From Legionella_A sp963772805 (GTDB lineage Bacteria; Pseudomonadota; Gammaproteobacteria; Legionellales; Legionellaceae): DNA of 64,000 nt. Below are positions 42,454-52,267 of this stretch, piece by piece. Both the position numbers and the translations under genes were made by a program. Position 1 is the first letter of the stretch. Every line of letters starts with the position of its first letter. Under the pieces are notes generated by a model. It did no database searches and was not told where the DNA came from. It saw nothing but the letters and a program-made list of their open reading frames with translations. The DNA lies in contig CAVYYU010000002.1 in the NCBI GenBank assembly GCA_963772805.1, positions 186,001-250,000 of the forward strand. Direction: 5' to 3'.

Positions 42454-45144
42454 CTAATGCGCCGCATCCCAATCATGCCCGGTACCTATCGATACCAGCA
42501 AGGGAACCGAGAGCGGTACAACGTTTTCCATCAGTTCGCGAATTGTGTTTTGTGCTAACTCAATCGTATCCTCATGTACTTCAAAAACAAGTTCGTCATG
42601 TACTTGCATGATCATTTGCGCCTGTGGCATTGACTGTTGATTTTGCCAATCAGCGACGGCTAGCATCGCTTTTTTAATGATATCGGCCGCCGTGCCTTGC
42701 ATTGGTGCGTTAATCGCGGTGCGTTCGGCAGCTTTTTGCCGCATCATGTTGCGCGCGTTGATTTCCGGTAAATACAGGCGGCGGCCAAATATTGTTTCAA
42801 CATAGCCCTGTTGATGCGCCTGCGCGCGCGTTCTTTCCATGTAGGCCAATACGCCAGGGTAGCGGTTGAAATATAAATCTATGTACGATTGCGCGTCTTG
42901 CCGTGATACACCTAGCTGCTTCGCTAGGCCAAACGAGGACATGCCATATATCAAGCCAAAATTTACCGCTTTTGCGCGCCGGCGCTGTTCGTTGCTTACT
43001 TCATTGATATTAACGTCAAAAATTTCGCTGGCGGTTGCTGCGTGGATATCCCAGCCGTTGGCAAAGGCATTCAGCAAACCTGCATCCTGGGATAGGTGCG
43101 CCATGATACGCAATTCAATTTGCGAATAATCCGCGGCTAATAATATATGGTGAGGGGGTGCTATAAAGGCTGTGCGAATTAGACGCCCTTCTTCACTGCG
43201 CACAGGTATATTTTGTAAATTGGGTTCACTGGATGAGAGTCGCCCGGTTGCTGCCACCGCTTGGTTATAAGAGGTATGCACTCGCCCCGTTTTGGGGTTG
43301 ACCCGCTTAGGTAAAGCATCGATATAGGTTGATACCAGCTTGCTTAAACTGCGATATTCGAGGATAACCGCGGCTAAGCGATAATCAAACGCCAACTCTT
43401 GCAGCACTGACTCAGCTGTTGACGGCTGGCCGGTGGGGGTTTTGGCAAGAATAGGCAGTTGCTGTTCGTTATAGAGGATATCCAGCAATTGTTTAGGGGA
43501 ATTTAAATTAAATTCTTTCCCCGCCAAGGCGTACGCCTCTTGCTCCAAGACGTATATTTTCGTTTTAAGACGATCGCCATGTTCTCTCAGCACTTCAGTG
43601 TCTATAAGCACACCGCGGCGTTCAATATCGGCAAGTACTGTGAGCAACGGCATTTCAATTTCATGCAATACCCGGCGCAGTTTTTCATCCATCATCGGGT
43701 AAAGCGTTTGGTGCAGCTTTAGGGTAATGTCGGCATCTTCAGCGGCATAAGGGGCGGCTTTGGATATCGGGACTTGATCAAAGCGCAATTGCTTGGCGCC
43801 AATACCGGCAACGTCGGTAAAACTTATGGTTTTATAGTCTAAATATTTTAATGCCAGCGCATCCATATTATGCCGTGTGGCGGTGCTGTTTAAAACATAA
43901 GATTCCAGCATGGTGTCGTAGGCAATGCCTTGCAGGGTAATACCGTGATTTTTAAAGACGTTGTAGTCATATTTTAAATTCTGGCCTATTTTACTGATCG
44001 CGGCATCTTCAAGAATGGGTTTGAGTGCAGCTAGCACGTGCTCACGTGACAGTTGTTCACTGCCATCAGTGTGTGTGAGTGGAATATAAGCCGGCAGGCC
44101 GGTGTCAGTTGCCAGGGAAATGCCGACGATTTCAGCTTGCATGGCATCGAGGCTGGTCGTTTCCGTATCTACACAAAAATGGGCACTTGCACGCAGGCGA
44201 TCGAGCCAATTACCCAGTTGTGATTGTTGAGTCACCACCTCGAAATCAAATTTGGCTGGCGGTAATGTTGCGGGTTCTGTCGGCGCTTGTTCTTCGGCAC
44301 TGAGCAGTTCTTTCAGCCAGTTTTTGAATTCCAGTTCGCGTGTTATGGCTATCAATTTCTCTTGGTTCGCCGGTGTGGGTGTAAGCTCATCAAGGCCAAG
44401 TGGCAGGTCAAGGTCGGTGACGATGGTAACCAGTTTTTTCGATAAAGGTAATTGCGGCAGGCTGGCACGCAGATTCTCGCCAATTTTGCCGCCGATGTCA
44501 TCTGCATGTGCTATCAGGTTATCCAGGGTTTGGTATTCGCTCAGCCATTTTACTGCCGTTTTCGGGCCGCATTTGCTCACCCCGGGTACATTGTCGGAGG
44601 TATCGCCGACTAAGGTTAGATAATCGATAATTTGTGCCGGCGTCACGCCAAATTTTTCCTTAACGCCATTGCAGTCCAACATTTGATTGCTCATGGTATT
44701 AATTAAGGTAACGTGCTCATTGACTAGCTGTGCCATGTCCTTGTCGCCGGTGGAGATTACGATGGGTATGGCTTTCTCGGTGGCGTGTCGTGCGAGGGTG
44801 CCGATTACATCATCGGCTTCGACTCCGTCGACAATCAATAGCGGCAGGCCCATGGCGGCAAGTAATGTTAACAATGGCTGAAACTGGCTGCTTAATTCCT
44901 GTGGCATAGGTGGGCGATGGGCTTTGTACGCGGGGTACCATTCATCGCGAAACGTTTTACCTTTGGCATCAAATACCACGGCAATCTGCCGTGGCTGGTA
45001 ATCTTTGATTAAGCGCTTAATCATGTTCGCTACGCCATAGACAGCACCGGTGTGTTGCCCTTGCGAATTAGTCAGCGGCGGTAAGGCGTGAAAAGCACGG
45101 TAGAAATAAGATGATCCATCCACCAGAACTAAAGGAGGCTGCAT
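42454..45144 (-). CDS. polA: DNA polymerase I
   Basis: 896 residues with three domains. The 5' nuclease (about 1-290) has LVDGSSYFYRAFHAL, VFDAKGKTFRDEWYP and GVEADDVIGTLA. The 3'-5' exonuclease (about 300-490) keeps the catalytic acids in FCVDTETTSLDAM, so it is probably proofreading-active. The polymerase has motif A LAADYSQIELRIMA, motif B RRRAKAVNFGLIYGMSSFG and motif C IMQVHDELVFEVH. It starts two bases after the lpxD stop, so the two are co-transcribed, an unusual pairing. Confidence 0.96.
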   Translation of the reverse strand: MQPPLVLVDGSSYFYRAFHALPPLTNSQGQHTGAVYGVANMIKRLIKDYQPRQIAVVFDAKGKTFRDEWYPAYKAHRPPMPQELSSQFQPLLTLLAAMGLPLLIVDGVEADDVIGTLARHATEKAIPIVISTGDKDMAQLVNEHVTLINTMSNQMLDCNGVKEKFGVTPAQIIDYLTLVGDTSDNVPGVSKCGPKTAVKWLSEYQTLDNLIAHADDIGGKIGENLRASLPQLPLSKKLVTIVTDLDLPLGLDELTPTPANQEKLIAITRELEFKNWLKELLSAEEQAPTEPATLPPAKFDFEVVTQQSQLGNWLDRLRASAHFCVDTETTSLDAMQAEIVGISLATDTGLPAYIPLTHTDGSEQLSREHVLAALKPILEDAAISKIGQNLKYDYNVFKNHGITLQGIAYDTMLESYVLNSTATRHNMDALALKYLDYKTISFTDVAGIGAKQLRFDQVPISKAAPYAAEDADITLKLHQTLYPMMDEKLRRVLHEIEMPLLTVLADIERRGVLIDTEVLREHGDRLKTKIYVLEQEAYALAGKEFNLNSPKQLLDILYNEQQLPILAKTPTGQPSTAESVLQELAFDYRLAAVILEYRSLSKLVSTYIDALPKRVNPKTGRVHTSYNQAVAATGRLSSSEPNLQNIPVRSEEGRLIRTAFIAPPHHILLAADYSQIELRIMAHLSQDAGLLNAFANGWDIHAATASEIFDVNINEVSNEQRRRAKAVNFGLIYGMSSFGLAKQLGVSRQDAQSYIDLYFNRYPGVLAYMERTRAQAHQQGYVETIFGRRLYLPEINARNMMRQKAAERTAINAPMQGTAADIIKKAMLAVADWQNQQSMPQAQMIMQVHDELVFEVHEDTIELAQNTIRELMENVVPLSVPLLVSIGTGHDWDAAH

Positions 45145-45146
45145 GC

Positions 45147-46196
45147 TTAGTTTTTCCCTTGTTGTTCAACTAGTTCCATCAATTTCGCCACTTTTTCCGT
45201 TAATGCGCTCAAGTTTTTGCGCATGAATGGTATGCGTGTTGCGGCGAGCTCCTGTTCAATGGCCTTATCTTTGGGCCTTGCGGGATTCCCTAAGTAAATG
45301 TTGCCTTGTATTAAATGTTTTTTAGGCGGAACACCAGCGCGCGCACCTAATATCACACCGTCATCAATGCGTACGTGGTCGCTTACACCGACATTGGCAG
45401 CAAAAATGACATGATTGCCGCTGGTGGTGCTGCCAGCGATACCTGTGAATGCGCATAGAATATTATGTTGGCCCAGTTTAACTGAATGGGCGATTTGTAC
45501 CAGGTTGTCAATTTTTGTACCTTTACCAATAACGGTGGCACCTAAGGTGGCACGATCAATGACGGTGTTTGCGCCAATCTCCACATCATCCTCTATATTA
45601 ACGCAGCCGACATGCGGTAATTTAATATGCTGACCGTCATCAAAGGTATAACCGAAACCATCCGACCCGATGACCGTTGATGCGTGGATGCTTACACGTG
45701 CGCCGATTTGGCAATGATCGTAGATGGTGACTTGCGGTTGAATGGTGCTATCCGCGCCTATAATAACTTGATGGCCGATATGAACATGACTTTTGATAAC
45801 GCAATTAGCGCCGATACGGCTACCCGACTCAATTATCACGTAGGGGGCAATCGAAACGTTATCACCCAAGATTACATCCTCGGCAATTATAGCCGTCGGA
45901 TGAATACCGGCTTTGGCTTGTGGTTGTGGGTGAAAATGGGTTAGCAGTTTAATAAATGCTTTGAGGGGATTGGCGACTTGAATCACGGGCTTATAGGCAG
46001 AAATAACATTATTACTTACCAGAATAGCCGCGGCATCAGAATCTTCCGCTTTTTTTAAATTATCAGTACCGTCAGCAAACACAATGGAATCGGTTAGGAT
46101 ATTATCAATAGGTGATAATGCTGAGATCATTACTTTTTCATTACCAAGCACTACGCCTTCGACGATGGCGGCTATCTCTAATAGCGAAGCATTCAT
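45147..46196 (-). CDS. lpxD: UDP-3-O-acylglucosamine N-acyltransferase
   Basis: 349-residue left-handed beta-helix acyltransferase, third step of lipid A synthesis. The N-terminal uridine-binding domain (MNASLLEIAAIVEGVVLGNE, VSNNVISAYKPVIQVANPLK) is followed by hexapeptide repeats (ILGDNVSIAPYVIIESGSRI) and the catalytic-His region VQIAHSVKLGQHNILCAFTG. A C-terminal helix closes the trimer. In most gammaproteobacteria lpxD lies in the bamA-skp-lpxA cluster; here it precedes polA. Legionella carries more than one lpxD, so this may be a second copy. Confidence 0.93.
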   Translation of the reverse strand: MNASLLEIAAIVEGVVLGNEKVMISALSPIDNILTDSIVFADGTDNLKKAEDSDAAAILVSNNVISAYKPVIQVANPLKAFIKLLTHFHPQPQAKAGIHPTAIIAEDVILGDNVSIAPYVIIESGSRIGANCVIKSHVHIGHQVIIGADSTIQPQVTIYDHCQIGARVSIHASTVIGSDGFGYTFDDGQHIKLPHVGCVNIEDDVEIGANTVIDRATLGATVIGKGTKIDNLVQIAHSVKLGQHNILCAFTGIAGSTTSGNHVIFAANVGVSDHVRIDDGVILGARAGVPPKKHLIQGNIYLGNPARPKDKAIEQELAATRIPFMRKNLSALTEKVAKLMELVEQQGKN

Positions 46197-46336
46197 GGAT
46201 GTCTTTTATCCCGCAAAATTGGTCAATTATAACGTGATGCTGCTGAAGTTGCGAATTTGACGGGCGTTTTTTCACAAATAGTGCATATATGTTTCGCTAT
46301 GTTGGTAATGATCGAGTCGGAGAGAACTATAAGCCG

Positions 46337-47560
46337 CTAAAATCGCCGCAGTACCAATGCCGCATTGGCACCGCCGAAGGCAAAGTGATTGGATAGCGCA
46401 ATATCAATACGTTTGCTGCGGGCGTTATTAGCGACATAATCCAAATCACAAAGTGGGTCGGGATTATGAAGATTAATCGTGGGCAACAAAATGTCATGTT
46501 GCAGGCATAATGCGGTCGCAATGATTTCCATCACGCCAGCGGCACCAATGGTATGACCGGTCATCGCTTTTTGCGCGGTCACCGGAATCTCATACGCACG
46601 TTCGCCAAAGACGGCTTTGATGGTATTGGTTTCGGTGAGATCATTGAGCTGTGTGCCGGTGCCATGGGCATTAATGTACTGAATGTCACCGGGGGTGAGC
46701 TGCGCGTCATCCAGTGCTGCTTGAATAGCCCTTGCTTGCCCCTCTGTATTCGGTGCCGTCACGTGATAAGCATCACAACTGGCGCCAAAACCAATGATTT
46801 CAGCATAAATGTGAGCACCGCGTGCTTGTGCATGCTGTAAATCTTCGAGTACTAAAATTCCTGCACCGTCCGCCATGACCATGCCATCACGGTCTTTATC
46901 AAAGGGGCGACTGGATTGTGCGGGATTTTCATTCTGGGTAGACATGACGCGTAATTTGCACCAGGCGGCCATTATCGTTTCCCAAACCAGTGATTCGGTA
47001 CCACCACACAAGGCGACAGCCAGTCGTCCTTGCGAAATTTGCTGGTAGGCTTGACCAATTGCTTCAGCTGAGGAGACGCAGGCATTTGATAGTGTTGAAT
47101 TGGGGCCGCCAATACCAAACGCAATTGCAACATGATTAGCGACGGAGTTCGGCATACCGCGAATGACACTTAACGCGGGGATTTTTTTCCAGCTGTCAGT
47201 ATAGAATGACTTATAGGCTGACTCTAGTTCTGGTGTGCCGCCCAGACTTGTGCCGATATAGGTACCTGCAGTGCGCAACTCTTCGGCGCTTAAACCTGCC
47301 CGCTCAATAGCGTGGTGGGCGCAATATAATGCGTATTGTGCAACCTTGGGGAAACGTTTTTGTTTGTTGAAGGCGGGTAAATGATCTAGGGATAAGTCAT
47401 CAATTTCACCGGCAATTTGGGTGGTGTAGGGCGATGGGTCATAGAATTTGATACGTTTAATGCCGCAAACACCGTGTGTTGCGGCCCGCCAAAATGCGTC
47501 AAGTCCGCTGCCAATTGAGGAGGTGATATCCATGCCTGTAATTACAACCCGTTTTTTCAT
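46337..47560 (-). CDS. FabF-type beta-ketoacyl-ACP synthase
   Basis: 407 residues from ATG 47560 (MKKRVVITGMDITSSIGSG), with GAGGGG five bases upstream. KAS II-type condensing enzyme for fatty acid elongation. The catalytic Cys is in LSNACVSSAEAIGQAYQQI, the first His in NAHGTGTQLNDLTET and the second in MTGHTIGAAGVMEI, with the C-terminal NHFAFGGANAALVL. It is alone on its strand, not in a fab cluster, so it could serve a specialised chain (for example long lipid A acyl groups; lpxD is next) rather than be the housekeeping FabF. Confidence 0.88.
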   Translation of the reverse strand: MKKRVVITGMDITSSIGSGLDAFWRAATHGVCGIKRIKFYDPSPYTTQIAGEIDDLSLDHLPAFNKQKRFPKVAQYALYCAHHAIERAGLSAEELRTAGTYIGTSLGGTPELESAYKSFYTDSWKKIPALSVIRGMPNSVANHVAIAFGIGGPNSTLSNACVSSAEAIGQAYQQISQGRLAVALCGGTESLVWETIMAAWCKLRVMSTQNENPAQSSRPFDKDRDGMVMADGAGILVLEDLQHAQARGAHIYAEIIGFGASCDAYHVTAPNTEGQARAIQAALDDAQLTPGDIQYINAHGTGTQLNDLTETNTIKAVFGERAYEIPVTAQKAMTGHTIGAAGVMEIIATALCLQHDILLPTINLHNPDPLCDLDYVANNARSKRIDIALSNHFAFGGANAALVLRRF

Positions 47561-47626
47561 GTGTCCCCTCATTTGGTTTCGTGCGCGACTTTGAATCGCA
47601 ATACTAAAGGTGCGGTGGAAAAGCTG

Positions 47627-48505
47627 TCAAGTTAAATGGTAGAGCGAGCATAATGTCTCGACTGAAATGGTCCAGTAGTCGCACGCATTGTGAACAGAAA
47701 AGCCAAGATCCAAATATAAGTTCAGCGCACTTTGATTGCTTGTTTCAACATCGAGATTAAGATTGTACTTATGTTTAGCCACGGCATAGTTTATGCAATG
47801 AGCCAACAGGGCTCGACCATAGCCTTGCCTTTGCATGGAGGGTAAAATAGCCACATCAACAATGCGCGCACCATTCTCCTGCCAAGCTATATGTGCTTTG
47901 CCAATCAACCTATGCTGATGACTCGCCACAAAGATACTGTAGTTCGCATCGTTGATCAGCGCGTGAAAGCGCGCGCTCGTGGTAGCGACTTGCTTGGGGA
48001 AGCAGGAGCGGTCAATCGTACACAAATCGCTTAGGTCTTCATCTTGTGCCAAATGAACCACAAGTTCTGAGTTTTCGACGACGAGTGGCAAGTTATCATC
48101 CCGTTTCATCGCGTATTCGCTGAATTTGTAGCGAAAATTAGTCGCTAGCAAGCTGGCATTCTCACGATAGTGACTTGCTGAAAAAATGAGGGTAGTTATA
48201 TGCTCAGCACGGATTAACGGCAGCACCTCTTTGAGCATCTGTAGCGCTATTCCCTGTCGACGATGGTCGGGATGGATCAGGAGCGCAATTTCACAGGCCT
48301 CTTCATAGAAGAAATAGACACTTAAAAATCCGACTAATTGTTGTTGCTGGTAGACTAAGATGTTGCTTGCCTTGGTGCGCTGTTGGCAGAGCAGATGCTG
48401 GTAGAGGGGAATTGCATTGCCATCAGTTTGTTTGCAGGCGGCACACAGCGCGTCGAGGTCGGTGAGTTGTTCGTTGTTAAGTTGATGATTAGAAATTAGT
48501 GTCAT
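47627..48505 (-). CDS. Tandem GNAT N-acetyltransferase
   Basis: 292 residues with two GNAT folds in one chain. The first has the acetyl-CoA loop IHPDHRRQGIALQMLKEVL (about residues 78-96); the second has ILPSMQRQGYGRALLAHCIN (about 217-236) followed by LNLDVETSNQSALNLYLDLG. Both retain the R/Q-x-x-G-x-G/A pyrophosphate-binding pattern, so both could be active. Substrate unknown. Transcribed on its own between the fabF-like gene and the permease. Confidence 0.85.
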   Translation of the reverse strand: MTLISNHQLNNEQLTDLDALCAACKQTDGNAIPLYQHLLCQQRTKASNILVYQQQQLVGFLSVYFFYEEACEIALLIHPDHRRQGIALQMLKEVLPLIRAEHITTLIFSASHYRENASLLATNFRYKFSEYAMKRDDNLPLVVENSELVVHLAQDEDLSDLCTIDRSCFPKQVATTSARFHALINDANYSIFVASHQHRLIGKAHIAWQENGARIVDVAILPSMQRQGYGRALLAHCINYAVAKHKYNLNLDVETSNQSALNLYLDLGFSVHNACDYWTISVETLCSLYHLT

Positions 48506-48553
48506 GGTTCAGTGCCACCTGATATCGGGCTAGGAGCCCGGCTTGTAATTAAG

Positions 48554-49834
48554 TTAACTAATGAGAAAAAATACCACAAACACCAACGCCAGGATAAGTA
48601 CCAGCGGGTTGATGCGTTGGCGGGTAAGGAGTTTAAGTAAGGCATAAAGAATAATACCGCCGCCAATGCCATCGGCTATTGATGCAGTAAATGGAATCAT
48701 CATGATTGTGACCATGCAAGGTGCGGTTTCACTGATGTTGGTTAGTTTCATTTCACCCAAGTGTTTCATCATACAACACGCGACATAAAGCAACGCCGGG
48801 CCGACAGCGAAGCTTGGAATAGCTTGAGCCAGCGGGAAGAAAAATAACATCAAAATAAATCCGGCAGCGATGACCAGCGCAGTTAATCCGGTACGCCCAC
48901 CTGCTTCTATACCTGCGGCGGACTCAATATAGGGCGATGTACTGGCCGAGCCTAGCAGCCCTGCTAAGGCAGACGCTGCGGCATCGGCGGTTAAGCTTTT
49001 ACTTAAGCGTCGCGAGTGATCCGTCTGATTTTTGAAAATGGGTTGATTCAGCAAGCCTATCAGTGTACCCGTGGCATCAAAGACGGCTATTAGAAAAAAG
49101 GCGAAGGTAGCTTTAATCGCGGTGATTTGGCTCAAACCTGAAAAATCAAGCTGCAGGAAGGTTGGTGCCATTGAGGGGGGGAGACCGACGACACCATGCC
49201 AACTCGTTAATCCGAATAGCAGACTAACAGCGCTGATAGTGATAATACCGATGATAATCGCCCCAGGAATATGGTAATAATCGAGCGCCAAAATCAATAA
49301 AAACCCGGTAAAAAATAATAACGTTTCCGGGCGGCCGATATCGCCTAAGTGCATGAGCGTATGATTGCCGCCGATAATAATATGATTGGTTTCCAGGGCG
49401 ATAAGTGCTATCAACAAGCTTATCCCGATAAGAATGGCAATTTGTAGATTTTGTGGAATTGCTTCGAGCAATAAGCGTCGTAAGCGGGTCATGCTTACAA
49501 GCAAGAACAAAATACCGGAAATAAATACCATAGCCAGTGCCTGTTGCCAGGCAATGCCCATGCCTTGCACAACACTGTAGGAAAAATAGATATTCAATGC
49601 CATGCCAGGTGCTACCCCAATAGGCGTATTGGCATACAGTCCAGTCAAGGCGCAAGCAAAAGCGGTGACTAGACAGGTGGCGGTGAAGACGGCACCTTGA
49701 TCCATGCCGGCATCATGCAGAATGGCTGGATTGACGAAGGCTATATAGGCCATGGTGAGGAAAGTTGTGATCCCGGCCAATACCTCGGTTCGGCGTGATG
49801 AACCCATGGCTGTATAAGATTTGAAAGCGTTCAT
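48554..49834 (-). CDS. NCS2-family purine permease (AzgA/PbuG type)
   Basis: 426 residues with about 13 TM helices, matching the hypoxanthine/guanine/adenine branch of the nucleobase-cation symporter-2 family. Diagnostic stretches are RRTEVLAGITTFLTMAYIAF at the N-terminus, TPIGVAPGMALNIYFSY, IAVFDATGTLIGLLNQP and ALAGLLGSASTSPYIESAAG. It would import purines with protons. It starts six bases after the RMD1-family gene, so the two form an operon. Purine import suits an intracellular bacterium. Confidence 0.9.
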   Translation of the reverse strand: MNAFKSYTAMGSSRRTEVLAGITTFLTMAYIAFVNPAILHDAGMDQGAVFTATCLVTAFACALTGLYANTPIGVAPGMALNIYFSYSVVQGMGIAWQQALAMVFISGILFLLVSMTRLRRLLLEAIPQNLQIAILIGISLLIALIALETNHIIIGGNHTLMHLGDIGRPETLLFFTGFLLILALDYYHIPGAIIIGIITISAVSLLFGLTSWHGVVGLPPSMAPTFLQLDFSGLSQITAIKATFAFFLIAVFDATGTLIGLLNQPIFKNQTDHSRRLSKSLTADAAASALAGLLGSASTSPYIESAAGIEAGGRTGLTALVIAAGFILMLFFFPLAQAIPSFAVGPALLYVACCMMKHLGEMKLTNISETAPCMVTIMMIPFTASIADGIGGGIILYALLKLLTRQRINPLVLILALVFVVFFLIS

Positions 49835-49840
49835 GTGCCC

Positions 49841-50644
49841 CTAAAAATGGAAGTTGAGTACGGCAAAAACAATTTCAATGGTGATTAAAACAATAATAAT
49901 GACTTCCAAACGCTGGGAGTGACGATTTTCCAGATAGCTGTTAAACATATCAAAAATTTCATTGAGGGTATCCAGGCGATGATTAATTGCATTGACCCGT
50001 CTTTGAATATGTAAATAGCGTTCAAGCATGATGTAATGCTCTTCCAGCGTTGGATGTTGCCAGAAGTACTTGGGGTGATACAGGAAATTACTGATTAAAT
50101 TCATTTCACTTTTTGCTTCTAATAACTCGCTAATAATCTGGCGAACTTTATTGCGCGAGAGCGACATTCCACCTTTTCGTGACAGGCTGCGAATCAAGGG
50201 GGTGTATTTATCGACCAATGATTCAAGAATGGTTTCAAAATACTGTAGTTTAACCGATTGGGAAAAGCCGTATGACAAACTAAGTTTTAATTCGTCACTG
50301 TCGGAATCGATATGAATGCAGTCAACGTCAAAATAGTCGTGTGGTTCAATCGATGTTTTATTGCCATATTGATAGCTGAATTCATCGTGTACCGGAATGG
50401 TGACTAGTTTATCGGCGAAGAGCTTGATGGTGTCCAGGTAAGTATTAATCTCATGGCGTTTAATTCCCCATGAAACAACGGTGCCGTTTTTAAATACAAA
50501 CACCGGATTTTTGGAACTGCCATGATTTAACTTTAATAAATCACGTAATTTAACAGATGAATAACCTGCAAGCGTCGTCTTGTAATGGTTGTCTAGACGC
50601 GAAAGGTCAATAGTATTAGCGATACAATAACTCAGGCATTCCAT
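49841..50644 (-). CDS. RMD1/DUF155 family protein with C-terminal membrane anchor
   Basis: 267 residues of the RMD1/YagE (DUF155) family, known in yeast and mitochondria and widespread in bacteria. The block NPVFVFKNGTVVSWGIKRHE near residue 45 and the helical half (RNKVRQIISELLEAKSEMNL, LDTLNEIFDMFNSYLENRHS) are typical. One TM helix (VIIIVLITIEIVFAVLNF) ends the protein. Molecular function is unresolved. It is the upstream member of a two-gene operon with a purine permease. Confidence 0.85.
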   Translation of the reverse strand: MECLSYCIANTIDLSRLDNHYKTTLAGYSSVKLRDLLKLNHGSSKNPVFVFKNGTVVSWGIKRHEINTYLDTIKLFADKLVTIPVHDEFSYQYGNKTSIEPHDYFDVDCIHIDSDSDELKLSLSYGFSQSVKLQYFETILESLVDKYTPLIRSLSRKGGMSLSRNKVRQIISELLEAKSEMNLISNFLYHPKYFWQHPTLEEHYIMLERYLHIQRRVNAINHRLDTLNEIFDMFNSYLENRHSQRLEVIIIVLITIEIVFAVLNFHF

Positions 50645-50995
50645 GATTAAATTCTACCGTAGATGAAGAAATGGCTCATTTTGCCGTTGTTTTGATTATG
50701 AAAATTTAAGTTGGCAAGTAATGAATTATAACCTGTGGGCTACTATTAATTCCACTAAATTGTCAAATTTTCAACATTAAATGAATAAGGGTTTCCTGTG
50801 GTACTGAATTAATGATTTTGATTTACCATCAACTGTCAGCTAACAGGGTGTCATACAAGGCATTATTTATGTGTTCGTACTACTTTGTTGCCCTATCCTT
50901 CTGATAAATATATTTTTTTAGTAAAAGCATAGAATAAAACATAATTCGGTTATAAGCTGATATTACTGTTCACCCGATAGTTTATAACATTAATT
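50645..50995. other. 351-base intergenic region, nothing recognised
   Basis: AT-rich divergent spacer between the RMD1-family gene and the orphan at 50996. It must hold both promoters, but I see no strong -35/-10 pair, hairpin or repeat in it. Confidence 0.5.
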
Positions 50996-51427
50996 ATGAA
51001 ATACATTGAACTCCCACCATCTGTTAACGCCGTGCTGATTGATACAAATGGATTTTATTTTTTTGAGAACGATGATGCCCGCTATTTGTTGAAAGACATT
51101 GTTGAAAAGGCCAAAAATGGAAAATATGAAATGGCGATGGGCCTTCAATTAACCGTTACTGACAACTGCCCCCGAAGAGATCAACTCTATGCCGAATACC
51201 TGGAAGCAAGTGATTTACCTAAGCTAAACTGTAAGTCTACGGGCTGGTGTAAATTGTTTAACGGCATACAAAAACAACGTGATAATGAGCGACTAGCGCA
51301 CACAAGTCTTTCTTGGTTGGCCTCAGAGCATTATCAATTTTTATCTCCGAAACGCAAGGAAGAAATACAGAGTGCGCGCGAGGAGCAACGAGATGATCGT
51401 CGTCAAAAAGGGTCAAAAAGTTTTTAG
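50996..51427 (+). CDS. Unknown small soluble protein
   Basis: 143 residues, charged, no signal peptide or TM helix. The N-terminal part (MKYIELPPSVNAVLIDTNGF) looks like a short beta-strand region, the middle has three Cys (DNCPRR, LNCKS, GWCKLF), and the C-terminal 30 residues are a basic-acidic helix (SPKRKEEIQSAREEQRDDRR). No family recognised. No ribosome-binding site precedes ATG 50996. A small hairpin (CGTGA/TCACG) follows the stop without a T run. Confidence 0.55.
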   Translation: MKYIELPPSVNAVLIDTNGFYFFENDDARYLLKDIVEKAKNGKYEMAMGLQLTVTDNCPRRDQLYAEYLEASDLPKLNCKSTGWCKLFNGIQKQRDNERLAHTSLSWLASEHYQFLSPKRKEEIQSAREEQRDDRRQKGSKSF

Positions 51428-51575
51428 TTAAAATGGTGGCTCCCTTCAACGTGATTCAATTCACGCTAAGGTTGTTATTCGCAACCTGGAGGTATTTTTG
51501 ATGCTTGATTTTTAAGATGAGAGAGGATATAAAAAATAGGACTTTGCCACGTTCAATGGCACATAAGGACTACTC

Positions 51576-52253
51576 ATGGCCAACCAGCCAACCAAATTAA
51601 TATTTTACCTGTTTGTATTGGCGGTGTTCTTTTATAGCATCGCTCATCCCTTTATAACGTACCCACTAACCACATTATTGAAGCCAGTCCCCATACTGCT
51701 ATTAATGATTGCCGTATGGCAAAGCGTGATAACAAGGCAATGCAAATCGTTGCTCATGCTAGCCTTGGGGTTTTCTATGCTAGGGGACATGACGCTGACG
51801 CTGCCGGTTACTAGCGCATTGGAGCTTGGCATCGGTTTTTTTATGCTGGCTCATGGTTCTTACATTGTGTTGTTTTTAAAAAATTATGCTTGCAACATGC
51901 GGCAAATGGTCTACTTCTCCCCCATTTTAATTTTGTCGCTCTTTATGTTTTTCTACCTGCAGCCTTATGTGGGTGATTTATTGCTGCCGGTTAGTATCTA
52001 TATCGGTGTGCTCACTACGATGGTTTTTTGTGCATTTCAAAGCAGGAAAAATACGGTTTTGCTCGTGAGTGGGGCATTGTTATTTATGGCTTCTGATTTA
52101 ATGCTCGCGATCAGTAACTTTGTGTCCCCTCAAAGCGCCATCGGTGTGTTGATTCTTCCTGTCTATTATCTTGCGCAACTTCTTATCGTACTTGCTATTA
52201 TTACGCCTGCGCGCTTAAAAAATTCATGCGGAATTCTATACAACACGCATTAA
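51576..52253 (+). CDS. Lysoplasmalogenase, YhhN family
   Basis: 225 residues with about eight TM helices matching the YhhN/TMEM86 family, which hydrolyse the vinyl-ether bond of lysoplasmalogens. Family blocks are TLLKPVPILLLMIAVWQ, LALGFSMLGDMTLTLP with the conserved Asp, and GALLFMASDLMLAISNFV with a second Asp. AAGGA lies seven bases before ATG 51576. It overlaps the upstream extension of the aldehyde dehydrogenase frame but not its real start; the two genes are 14 bases apart and likely co-transcribed. Confidence 0.88.
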   Translation: MANQPTKLIFYLFVLAVFFYSIAHPFITYPLTTLLKPVPILLLMIAVWQSVITRQCKSLLMLALGFSMLGDMTLTLPVTSALELGIGFFMLAHGSYIVLFLKNYACNMRQMVYFSPILILSLFMFFYLQPYVGDLLLPVSIYIGVLTTMVFCAFQSRKNTVLLVSGALLFMASDLMLAISNFVSPQSAIGVLILPVYYLAQLLIVLAIITPARLKNSCGILYNTH

Positions 52254-52267
52254 AAACAAGGAAAGTT

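Noticed and set aside
49224..49655. 143-residue minus-strand ORF inside the NCS2 permease
   Set aside because: Same strand, other frame; tyrosine/arginine-rich composition reflects frame-shifted TM codons.
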